From: a virus
Virus record (IMG/VR): IMGVR_UViG_3300036766_001364
Location: 64,001-128,000 of that record
Direction: 5' to 3' (one strand)
Length of the DNA stretch: 64,000 nt
Part shown: positions 23,948-28,807 of the stretch, piece after piece
How the letters are laid out: each line of letters opens with the position of its first letter
Position numbering within the stretch: the first letter of the stretch is position 1
The notes under the pieces: generated by a model
What the model saw: only the letters and a program-made list of their open reading frames with translations
Database searches by the model: none
Told to the model about the DNA's origin: nothing
Program-made: the position numbers and the translations under genes

Positions 23948-24024
23948 CAGTCTGTAGCTCAATTAGGCAGAGCGCAGCCTTCGGGAGGCTGAGGCAATCG
24001 GTTCGATTCCGATCAGACTGACCA
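23948..24024 (+). tRNA. tRNA-Pro (CGG)
   Basis: Acceptor CAGTCTG/CAGACTG, D-stem GCTC/GAGC, anticodon stem CAGCC/GGCTG, loop TTCGGGA, encoded CCA. Completes a three-member Pro set. Confidence 0.88.
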
Positions 24025-24028
24025 GAGT

Positions 24029-24103
24029 GTCGCCAAGGTGTCATCGACAGCACGGTGCGTTGCCAACGCACAGGAGCGGGTCTGATTCCCGCTGGCGACT
24101 CCA
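24029..24103 (+). tRNA. tRNA-Gly (GCC)
   Basis: Acceptor GTCGCCA/TGGCGAC, anticodon stem GTGCG/CGCAC, loop TTGCCAA, encoded CCA. The T-loop reads TCTGATT, which departs from TTCRANY. Confidence 0.82.
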
Positions 24104-24105
24104 AC

Positions 24106-24181
24106 ACTTCCGTAACTCAGTTGGACAGAGTCCTGCCTCTTAAGCAGCGAGACGCCGGTTCGATTCCGGCCGGAAGTACCA
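24106..24181 (+). tRNA. tRNA-Lys (CTT)
   Basis: Acceptor ACTTCCG/CGGAAGT, D-stem ACTC/GAGT, loop CTCTTAA with a 4-bp anticodon stem CTGC/GCAG, T-arm GCCGG-TTCGATT-CCGGC, encoded CCA. Confidence 0.82.
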
Positions 24182-24338
24182 AGCCATCACCTGGGCCGCC
24201 AGGGGTCGCGTAGACGCGGTCGGAGCGTCGATAATGCGATTCCACACGGCCTAGCGCTCTTGGGTCACTGGTCATCGGGACAACGCGTGCCGACCGCGCT
24301 GCCGCGTTGAGCGGCTCACCGGTGATCAAACAGTCCGT
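24182..24338 (+). other. Gap in tRNA array, possible structured RNA
   Basis: No gene. The ends pair imperfectly (ATCACC near 24186 with GGTGAT near 24320; GGCCGC with GCGGCT just inside), suggesting one folded RNA of about 140 nt. No T-arm sequence is seen, so I do not call a tRNA. Confidence 0.35.
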
Positions 24339-24424
24339 GTCGAGGTGGCGAAACGGCAGCCGCGCTGGCTCGAGGGGCCAGTGCCCGCGAGGGCGTGTGG
24401 GTTCGACTCCCATCCTCGACACCA
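24339..24424 (+). tRNA. tRNA-Leu (GAG), with C33
   Basis: Class II tRNA with a long variable arm (GCCC/GGGC). Acceptor GTCGAGG/CCTCGAC, anticodon stem CTGGC/GCCAG, loop TCGAGGG, encoded CCA. Position 33 is C. Confidence 0.82.
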
Positions 24425-24425
24425 C

Positions 24426-24500
24426 ACCACGATCGTCCAATCGGTAGGACGCGCGGCTGTTAACCGCAGAATCGGGGTTCGAACCCTCGTCGTGGTGCCA
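24426..24500 (+). tRNA. tRNA-Asn (GTT)
   Basis: Acceptor ACCACGA/TCGTGGT, D-stem GTCC/GGAC, loop CTGTTAA, T-arm CGGGG-TTCGAAC-CCTCG, encoded CCA. Confidence 0.87.
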
Positions 24501-24504
24501 AAAC

Positions 24505-24591
24505 GCTGTCGAGCTCATAACGGACTTGAGGCCGGACTGTAGATCCGGTGCGCGAAGGCGCAAGAGTGTTCGATCCATTCCGACAGCACCA
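24505..24591 (+). tRNA. tRNA-Tyr (GTA)
   Basis: Class II tRNA. Acceptor GCTGTCG/CGACAGC, anticodon stem CCGGA/TCCGG, loop CTGTAGA, long variable arm TGCGC/GCGCA, encoded CCA. Confidence 0.88.
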
Positions 24592-24896
24592 AAGGACTCG
24601 ACGCGCACGCCTCGCTCAGTCGGGGTAACGCGGGAAAACTGCAGTTCGCCGCCCGGCAGCGGCGTGAGGACGGGCGAAGTACAAGCCCGTCTGCCGGATC
24701 CCTCGACGGCGGCGCTTCACGGCGTCGGTCAACCGTCGAGGGACCAGACACGGCGCCTCGGCCATGGGGCGCGCTCCCGGCTTGGTCCCCTATGGGGGCG
24801 ATAAGATCCGGAATCGAGCGTCATCGCAACGCCCGGCGTCCAGCCGATCACTGGACGACTGGAGTGAGGAGAAGCCTCCTCAGGGCGCCGTTCAAT
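24592..24896 (+). other. 305-bp gap in tRNA array, several hairpins
   Basis: No convincing gene or tRNA. Holds an ACGGGC/GCCCGT stem near 24670-24690, an 11-bp perfect stem TCCCTCGACGG/CCGTCGAGGGA near 24699-24744, and GAGGA/TCCTC near 24867-24882. These may be small RNAs or processing structures. Confidence 0.35.
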
Positions 24897-24971
24897 CTCG
24901 CGGTCGTTCAACGGCTAGGATGACAGATTGTCGATCTGTGGATCGGGGTTCGACTCCCCGTCGCGAGACCA
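24897..24971 (+). tRNA. tRNA-Asp (GTC)
   Basis: Acceptor CTCGCGG/TCGCGAG, D-stem GTTC/GGAT, anticodon stem ACAGA/TCTGT, loop TTGTCGA, encoded CCA. Its acceptor is identical to that of tRNA-Glu (CTC). Confidence 0.88.
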
Positions 24972-24975
24972 ATGT

Positions 24976-25050
24976 GGGCCTGTGGTGTCAATGGGAGCAC
25001 GGCTGCTCCGCACGCAGCGAGTCACAGTTCGAGTCTGTGTGGGTCCACCA
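24976..25050 (+). tRNA. tRNA-Ala (CGC), with C33
   Basis: Acceptor GGGCCTG/TGGGTCC with G-T pairs, D-stem GTGT/GCAC, anticodon stem GCTGC/GCAGC, loop TCCGCAC, encoded CCA. Position 33 is C. Confidence 0.8.
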
Positions 25051-25057
25051 AGATCAT

Positions 25058-25135
25058 TGGTCCATAGCTCAGACGGACAGAGCGCGGCCCTCCGAAGGCC
25101 GAGGTTCGCGGGTTCGAGTCCCGCTGGACCAACCA
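25058..25135 (+). tRNA. tRNA-Arg (CCG)
   Basis: Acceptor TGGTCCA/TGGACCA, D-stem GCTC/GAGC, anticodon stem CGGCC/GGCCG, loop CTCCGAA, encoded CCA. Confidence 0.88.
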
Positions 25136-25136
25136 T

Positions 25137-25226
25137 GGAGAGAGCCCGGCACGGACGAGGACGTCGTCTCGAAAACGATCGCCGGTGAAGAGCCGGTCTG
25201 GAGTTCGATTCTCCATCTCTCCGCCA
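25137..25226 (+). tRNA. tRNA-Ser (CGA)
   Basis: Class II tRNA. Acceptor GGAGAGA/TCTCTCC, loop CTCGAAA, long variable arm CCGGT/GCCGG, T-arm TGGAG-TTCGATT-CTCCA, encoded CCA. Confidence 0.85.
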
Positions 25227-25231
25227 CACGT

Positions 25232-25309
25232 ATGCCCGTAGCTCAGCACGGACAGAGCGTCGGCCTGCGGAGCCGAAGATCGGCGGTTCAAGTCCGCCCG
25301 GGCATACCA
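25232..25309 (+). tRNA. tRNA-Arg (GCG)
   Basis: Acceptor ATGCCCG/CGGGCAT, D-stem GCTC/GAGC, anticodon stem TCGGC/GCCGA, loop CTGCGGA, encoded CCA. Confidence 0.87.
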
Positions 25310-25423
25310 TCAAACGCCGCAACGGTTGAGTCGATGTGTACTAATATGAGCGGATGATGTACATAATAACAGACGAGAAATGTCGATCGATCGACTGGGA
25401 AGGACCGCGCCGTGACGCGTCAA

Positions 25424-25499
25424 GCCGCCGTAGCTCAAAGGAAAGAGCGCTTCGCTTCTATCGAGGGTGATGCAGGTTCGAGTCCTGTCGGCGGCGCCA
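25424..25499 (+). tRNA. tRNA-Arg (TCT)
   Basis: Acceptor GCCGCCG/CGGCGGC, D-stem GCTC/GAGC, anticodon stem CTTCG/CGAGG, loop CTTCTAT, encoded CCA. A GTGTACTAAT sequence about 90 nt upstream may be a promoter. Confidence 0.87.
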
Positions 25500-25501
25500 T
25501 C

Positions 25502-25858
25502 ATGAGGACCGACCTGTTCGACGAGCCGCTCGAGAGGGCGATGGGCGCGTCGATCACCGTCCACCGCGACCCGTCTGGGCGCTGCGTGTGGACGGCCAGG
25601 CGCGGGAGCCGAGCGACCAGGTTCACAGAGCCGCGCGTCCCGGCGCTCCCCGTGCGTCCAGCGTCGCCGAGGAACCCATTCGCTCTCGCGCGGTACCTGG
25701 CTGCGCGCCGCGAATGGGAGGGAGAGGTCAGGAGGCTCCGAGAGGAGTGGGACCTCAAGCGCGCTCTGGGACTGCAGCAGATGAAGGCTAGGCTCGACGC
25801 AGACAGAGAGCAGACTCGGGCCGTATCCCCTCTGCCTTCGAAGCAGGCGAAAGGGTAA
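25502..25858 (+). CDS. Small hypothetical protein inside the tRNA array
   Basis: 118 residues from ATG 25502, 2 nt after the tRNA-Arg CCA. Basic, with a long charged helix in the second half (REWEGEVRRLREEWDLKRALG). Its last 42 bp overlap a tRNA-like element starting at 25817, so either the gene or that element may be a chance overlap. No family. Confidence 0.45.
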   Translation: MRTDLFDEPLERAMGASITVHRDPSGRCVWTARRGSRATRFTEPRVPALPVRPASPRNPFALARYLAARREWEGEVRRLREEWDLKRALGLQQMKARLDADREQTRAVSPLPSKQAKG

Positions 25859-25897
25859 TCGGAGCCCATGTGGGTTCGAGTCCCACCGGCCCGACCA
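25817..25897 (+). tRNA. Atypical tRNA-like element, apparent anticodon TCG
   Basis: Perfect acceptor CGGGCCG/CGGCCCG, normal T-arm GTGGG-TTCGAGT-CCCAC and encoded CCA. An anticodon-like hairpin TCTGC/GCAGG with loop CTTCGAA (TCG, Arg) follows only 7 nt after the acceptor, so no D-arm is in the normal place. A D-loop-like hairpin GGG-TAATCGGAG-CCC lies between the anticodon arm and the T-arm, where it could also be a long variable arm. Confidence 0.5.
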
Positions 25898-25900
25898 AGT

Positions 25901-25978
25901 GTTGCCGTAGACCAACTGGCAGGAGTCGCTACGCTCAGACCGTAGAATGTGTGAGTTCGAATCTCATCGGCAACACCA
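25901..25978 (+). tRNA. tRNA with Leu anticodon (CAG), short variable loop
   Basis: Acceptor GTTGCCG/CGGCAAC, anticodon stem CTACG/CGTAG, loop CTCAGAC, T-arm GTGAG-TTCGAAT-CTCAT, encoded CCA. The variable loop is only about 5 nt, unlike the class II body expected for bacterial Leu tRNAs. Confidence 0.8.
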
Positions 25979-25982
25979 TTTC

Positions 25983-26060
25983 ACCCCCGTAGGCAAACTG
26001 GAAAAGCCGCTCTCTTCAAAGGTGGGTGTTCTGCGGGTTCGACGCCCGCCGGGGGTACCA
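25983..26060 (+). tRNA. tRNA with Leu anticodon (CAA), short variable loop
   Basis: Acceptor ACCCCCG/CGGGGGT, D-stem GGC/GCC, loop TTCAAAG on a stem with one mismatch, T-arm GCGGG-TTCGACG-CCCGC, encoded CCA. Anticodon assignment is less sure because the stem is imperfect. Confidence 0.65.
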
Positions 26061-26063
26061 GAC

Positions 26064-26142
26064 GCTGCCGTGCGTCCAATTGGCAGAGCGGCCCGGTTTA
26101 AAACTGGGCAGATTGCAGGTTCGAGGCCTGCCGGCAGCACCA
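26064..26142 (+). tRNA. tRNA with Leu anticodon (TAA), short variable loop
   Basis: Acceptor GCTGCCG/CGGCAGC, anticodon stem CCCGG/CTGGG, loop TTTAAAA, T-arm GCAGG-TTCGAGG-CCTGC, encoded CCA. Class I body. Confidence 0.8.
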
Positions 26143-26145
26143 AAT

Positions 26146-26220
26146 GACCCGCTGGCCGAGTGGCTTAGGCGGCAGGCCGCAACCCTGTTCACGCCGGTTC
26201 GATTCCGGCGCGGGTCTCCA
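26146..26220 (+). tRNA. tRNA-Cys (GCA), with C33
   Basis: Acceptor GACCCGC/GCGGGTC, anticodon stem GCAGG/CCTGT, loop CCGCAAC, T-arm GCCGG-TTCGATT-CCGGC, encoded CCA. Position 33 is C. Confidence 0.83.
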
Positions 26221-26223
26221 AAC

Positions 26224-26300
26224 ACGCCCGTGGCGCAATTGGTCAGCGCGGCCGACTTTTAATCGGCGGGTTGCAGGTTCGAGTCCTGTCGGGCGTACCA
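26224..26300 (+). tRNA. tRNA-Lys (TTT)
   Basis: Acceptor ACGCCCG/CGGGCGT, D-stem GCGC/GCGC, anticodon stem GCCGA/TCGGC, loop CTTTTAA, encoded CCA. Confidence 0.88.
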
Positions 26301-26303
26301 AAT

Positions 26304-26380
26304 CGCGAAGGGGTGACACGGTCTCCACGCAGGCCTCATAAGCCTTGAGACAGCGGGTTCGACTCCCGCCTTCGCAACCA
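26304..26380 (+). tRNA. Probable initiator tRNA-fMet (CAT)
   Basis: Loop CTCATAA with anticodon CAT. The acceptor is CGCGAAG/CTTCGCA, giving a C1-A72 mismatch, the hallmark of bacterial initiator tRNAs. T-arm GCGGG-TTCGACT-CCCGC, encoded CCA. Confidence 0.75.
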
Positions 26381-26382
26381 AT

Positions 26383-26457
26383 GTCTCTGTAGCTGAGTTG
26401 GCGTAGCGCGGGCTTGAAGAACCCGATACGCAGGTTCGAATCCTGCCGGAGACACCA
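26383..26457 (+). tRNA. tRNA-Phe (GAA)
   Basis: Acceptor GTCTCTG/CGGAGAC, loop TTGAAGA, anticodon stem with one C-A mismatch, T-arm GCAGG-TTCGAAT-CCTGC, encoded CCA. Confidence 0.83.
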
Positions 26458-26484
26458 ACAATCGACCCGTCTGCGCGATCGCGG

Positions 26485-26497
26485 TACTATAGACGCG
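26485..26497 (+). promoter_or_regulatory. TACTAT -10 with GTG 6 nt downstream (leaderless start)
   Basis: TACTAT at 26485-26490 in the context GCGGTACTAT, GTG at 26497. No GGTTTC element upstream. Confidence 0.45.
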
Positions 26498-26715
26498 TGG
26501 CAGCCAAGTGTCCGGTCTGCGGCGAAGAGATCCCGGCGGATCGAACGGGAGCGATCGACCACCTCGCGGAGGAGCACCCCAAGGAGCTCATCAGGATGTC
26601 GCGCGTCGACAACGACATGAGCTGGGCCGGGGGAGAGCTCGAGAAGGCGTTCGGCCTCCAAGAGGGGCTGGTGAAGACCGACTCGTCGGACCCGTTCGCC
26701 CCCAACCAGCGATAG
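26497..26715 (+). CDS. Small C2H2-like zinc-finger protein
   Basis: 72 residues from GTG 26497, which sits 6 nt after a TACTAT and so is likely leaderless. CPVCGEEIPADRTGAIDHLAEEH gives C-x2-C-x12-H-x4-H, a C2H2-like finger. The rest is a short helix and an acidic tail. It ends 2 nt before the next tRNA. Possible nucleic-acid-binding regulator; role unknown. Confidence 0.65.
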   Translation: MAAKCPVCGEEIPADRTGAIDHLAEEHPKELIRMSRVDNDMSWAGGELEKAFGLQEGLVKTDSSDPFAPNQR

Positions 26716-26716
26716 C

Positions 26717-26793
26717 GCTCCGGTCGTCTAGCGGCCTAGGACGCCTGCGCGACCTGCAGGAGATCGCGTGTTCGAATCACGCCTGGAGCACCA
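26717..26793 (+). tRNA. tRNA-Val (GAC), with C33
   Basis: Acceptor GCTCCGG/CTGGAGC, D-stem GTCT/GGAC, anticodon stem CCTGC/GCAGG, loop GCGACCT, T-arm GCGTG-TTCGAAT-CACGC, encoded CCA. Position 33 is C and 37 is C, both unusual. Confidence 0.75.
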
Positions 26794-26804
26794 TTTCAGT
26801 ACAC

Positions 26805-26893
26805 GGAAGGTCAAGCGCTGAGGTAGCGCGCCCGCCTGCTAAGCGGTGCGGTCCTGTCATGGGGCTGTGGGTCGGGTCCACGGCCTTCCGCCA
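26805..26893 (+). tRNA. tRNA-Ser (GCT)
   Basis: Class II tRNA. Acceptor GGAAGGT/GCCTTCC, loop CTGCTAA, long variable arm, encoded CCA. The T-loop reads GTCGGGT, far from the TTCRANY consensus. Confidence 0.72.
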
Positions 26894-26894
26894 T

Positions 26895-26968
26895 AGGTCC
26901 TTGGTTTAACGGCAGAACGGCTCTCTGATATAGAGCTGACGAAGGTTCGACTCCTTCAGGACCTACCA
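26895..26968 (+). tRNA. tRNA-Ile (GAT)
   Basis: Acceptor AGGTCCT/AGGACCT, D-stem GTTT/GAAC, anticodon stem GCTCT/AGAGC, loop CTGATAT, T-arm GAAGG-TTCGACT-CCTTC, encoded CCA. Confidence 0.87.
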
Positions 26969-26969
26969 A

Positions 26970-27500
26970 TTAATTTTCAGGAATCAGAGCCATGGCAGTT
27001 CTGATGTCTGCACACGAGAGCAGTCCTCTCGTCTTTTCAAAATGATGGTTCGGACATAGCCCAGCCAGGTTTTCGGGGAACACTGAATCCCATGGATTTT
27101 CAAACATAGATCTTGGGATGACGTGGTCTACTTGAACGATGCGCTCATAACCGCAGATACAACAGACGTGCGGATGCAACGAGAAATAGATATCGCGAGA
27201 CACCTGACCGATGGCAACCTGTTTGCTGTGCGACGTGGGCCATGGTGACGTGAGATGGTTGAAACATAGAGAGCCAGTTCGTGTGGCAGTCGGCGATCCG
27301 CAGTGTTTGCAGACATGAGGTGCCCTAGTTCTTTTGTGGAATAGAGCGTTATTGACTTTGGCCGAACATGATCTTGAGCAGTATTTGAGCAGAGTTTGAT
27401 TGTCACAGTCTGGCGCGTGACAGCAGTGGGTGACATGTTTGACTGCGGCAGTCTTCCGTCGTGACGCAACAGCTTTTTCGCGATGGGCGGCAGTCCACAC
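26970..27500 (-). CDS. HNH homing endonuclease (antisense in tRNA array)
   Basis: 176 residues, the only convincing minus-strand gene here. N-terminal zinc-binding pairs (CCHAPDCDN..YCSRSCS and VCKHCG..LCFNH) precede an HNH core: CICGYERIVQVDHVIPRS and NLAGLCPNHHFEKTRG. Its lower GC contrasts with the flanks. It begins next to the 3' half of a tRNA (27501-27549) and ends 2 nt from tRNA-Ile, so it looks like a mobile gene that inserted in the array. Family knowledge: such enzymes nick or cut an allele lacking the insertion. Confidence 0.8.
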   Translation of the reverse strand: MWTAAHREKAVASRRKTAAVKHVTHCCHAPDCDNQTLLKYCSRSCSAKVNNALFHKRTRAPHVCKHCGSPTATRTGSLCFNHLTSPWPTSHSKQVAIGQVSRDIYFSLHPHVCCICGYERIVQVDHVIPRSMFENPWDSVFPENLAGLCPNHHFEKTRGLLSCADIRTAMALIPEN

Positions 27501-27549
27501 GGATAGAGCTTACCGGCAATCAGGGTTCGATTCCCTGCGACTCTACCAA
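27501..27549 (+). pseudogene. tRNA 3' fragment
   Basis: T-arm CAGGG-TTCGATT-CCCTG, acceptor 3' strand CGACTCT, A73 and CCA are present. No 5' acceptor AGAGTCG occurs nearby; the upstream side is occupied by the HNH gene. Probably a tRNA broken by that insertion. Confidence 0.55.
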
Positions 27550-27579
27550 TTTCATGATCCGCGGCGTGGCGGTTACAAT
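27548..27579 (+). promoter_or_regulatory. Putative promoter, AATTTC-N20-TACAAT, leaderless
   Basis: AATTTC 27548-27553, exactly 20 bp, TACAAT 27574-27579, then 7 nt to the ATG at 27587. Confidence 0.5.
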
Positions 27580-27586
27580 CGCGCCA

Positions 27587-28318
27587 ATGGACGCCATCCG
27601 GTTGCTCAAGGGAATCATCGAGATGACTGATGGCGGATATGAGTATGTCGCGCCAGGTGAGAAGCCGCCGCATGGAGAGCCTCTTGAGCAGGGCCCGCGC
27701 GGCGGCAGGCGATATATCCCCGGCGGTCAGCCTTCAGCGGTGCAGAAGCCGGTCAAGAAGGGACCGATCGACATCGCACGGATGTTCACTGAGGGGCGTA
27801 ACCCGCGGATGCAGCCCGACCCGCAGTGGATGCTTACGTCCAAGCAGGCGAAATGGCTCAAGGACGTGATGGACCGCAGCAAGAAGTTCGGCGGTTCGGT
27901 AGGTAAGGGCGTGCTGTACGAGCTTGAGGACGACGATGGTCATATGCCGTTCTCAGTGATGTTCATGGACAACGGCGCGGCGATCCTGCACGGTCATGAT
28001 CACGAGAAGCCCGAGCGTGAAAAGCCAGAGCAGCCGAAGTCAGAAGAGCCCGGCAAGACGACGCCGTATGATCAGGTGCGCAACATACTGCGGGGCGATC
28101 GCGGGCAGCTCTATCGGAACACGCTCCATTGGAAGCTCGATCCCAAGTGGACGGGCGTACTGAGAGACTACTTGACGGCGCGAGGGATCGATATAGATGC
28201 GGTCACCGGTAGGGCGTATGTCCCACCGGAAGGCGCCGGGAAGTACGACGGCTATCTGGTCGACTTCTATGACGACACCGCCAGGGTGTCACATACCTTC
28301 GATCGATCGCACAGTTAG
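27587..28318 (+). CDS. Unknown protein with GPRGG module
   Basis: 243 residues. ATG 27587 is chosen because a TACAAT -10 lies 7 nt upstream (leaderless); the longer frame to 27461 would run back through a tRNA fragment. Residues 20-50 carry YVAPGEKPPHGEPLEQGPRGGRRY, the same module as in proteins at 19082, 20575 and 39277. Two similar domains follow (PQWMLTSKQAKWLKDVMD...VLYELEDDD and HWKLDPKWTGVLRDYLT...YLVDFYDD), so an internal duplication is likely. Codon use is less GC-rich than that of neighbours. Fold unknown; proposed virion-targeted protein by analogy with the other GPRGG carriers. Confidence 0.6.
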   Translation: MDAIRLLKGIIEMTDGGYEYVAPGEKPPHGEPLEQGPRGGRRYIPGGQPSAVQKPVKKGPIDIARMFTEGRNPRMQPDPQWMLTSKQAKWLKDVMDRSKKFGGSVGKGVLYELEDDDGHMPFSVMFMDNGAAILHGHDHEKPEREKPEQPKSEEPGKTTPYDQVRNILRGDRGQLYRNTLHWKLDPKWTGVLRDYLTARGIDIDAVTGRAYVPPEGAGKYDGYLVDFYDDTARVSHTFDRSHS

Positions 28319-28320
28319 AC

Positions 28321-28396
28321 ACAGACGTAGCTCAAATGGCAGAGCGCCGATCTCATAAGTCGGATTATTTCGGTCCGAGTCCGAACGTCTGTACCA
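28321..28396 (+). tRNA. tRNA-Met or Ile2 (CAT)
   Basis: Acceptor ACAGACG/CGTCTGT, D-stem GCTC/GAGC, anticodon stem CCGAT/GTCGG, loop CTCATAA, T-loop TCCGAGT, encoded CCA. With the initiator at 26304 this is an elongator Met, or Ile if C34 is modified to lysidine. Confidence 0.8.
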
Positions 28397-28403
28397 AGCG
28401 ATC

Positions 28404-28537
28404 AACGGCCCATCGGCAGTCATGGCCGCGGGATACTTCGGATAGCCGGTTCGAATCCGGTCGTCGTCCCGAGAGGGACGAATGAGTAGCCAATCCTAGC
28501 GGTTGGTCCCGCTCCGATTTTCCTCCGATGGGCCGTT
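28404..28537 (+). ncRNA. Y-like RNA 1 (permuted tRNA-like module)
   Basis: The ends form a perfect 13-bp helix (28404-28416 with 28525-28537). Inside, in order: GCGGGA (428-433, pairs with TCCCGC at 507-512), a T-arm GCCGG-TTCGAAT-CCGGT, an acceptor-like stem TCGTCCC-GAGA-GGGACGA (464-481) closed by a GNRA loop, and a D-like arm GCCAA/TTGGT. The order T-arm, closed acceptor, D-arm is a circularly permuted tRNA, as in YrlA-type bacterial Y RNAs. It lies about 270 bp upstream of the Ro60 gene. Confidence 0.65.
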
Positions 28538-28548
28538 CTCCACCGTGG

Positions 28549-28554
28549 TACTAT
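28549..28554 (+). promoter_or_regulatory. Putative -10 TACTAT for Y-like RNA 2
   Basis: ACCGTGGTACTAT between the two Y-like RNAs. Similar GGTGGTACT sequences occur at about 22650 and 23575 in the array. A 7-bp hairpin GCTGCGG/CCGCAGC (28561-28627) would begin the transcript. Confidence 0.4.
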
Positions 28555-28640
28555 TCCCTCGCTGCGGCAGTCAGCAATCCGGGTTCATCTTCGTCGATAT
28601 CCCCGAGTCGCGATGATCCTCCGCAGCACGGATAGAACAA

Positions 28641-28785
28641 GAGCGGGTCCTGGCACTCACTTCTGGGATACTTCGTATGGTTCCGCGGGTCGACGGTTCG
28701 AATCCTTCTCGGTGGGCGAAAGCCCAACGATAGCTCAGCGGTAGAGCAGCGGATAAGACACCCGGTCGAATATGGTCCAGGGCTC
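28641..28785 (+). ncRNA. Y-like RNA 2 (permuted tRNA-like module), abutting the Ro60 gene
   Basis: Outer stem GAGC (641-644)/GCTC (782-785) and CCTGG/CCAGG; then ATA-C-TTCG (668-675) against CGAATAT (767-773), leaving one bulged C, a hallmark of Ro60-binding stems. The tRNA-like part: TCCGC (682-686)/GCGGA (749-753) as anticodon stem, T-arm GACGG-TTCGAAT-CCTTC, acceptor TCGGTGG/CCAACGA extended by GC-GAAA-GC, TA linker, D-arm GCTC-AGCGGTA-GAGC. The 3' end reaches the ribosome site of the Ro60 gene at 28793. Confidence 0.75.
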
Positions 28786-28807
28786 ATTTAAGAAGGAGGG
28801 CACGAAG

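Noticed and set aside
28641-28785. Reading this region as a normal tRNA pair or a broken tRNA
   Set aside because: The T-arm precedes the D-arm and the acceptor strands are joined by GC-GAAA-GC; all five helices pair only in the permuted order, which fits a Y RNA better.
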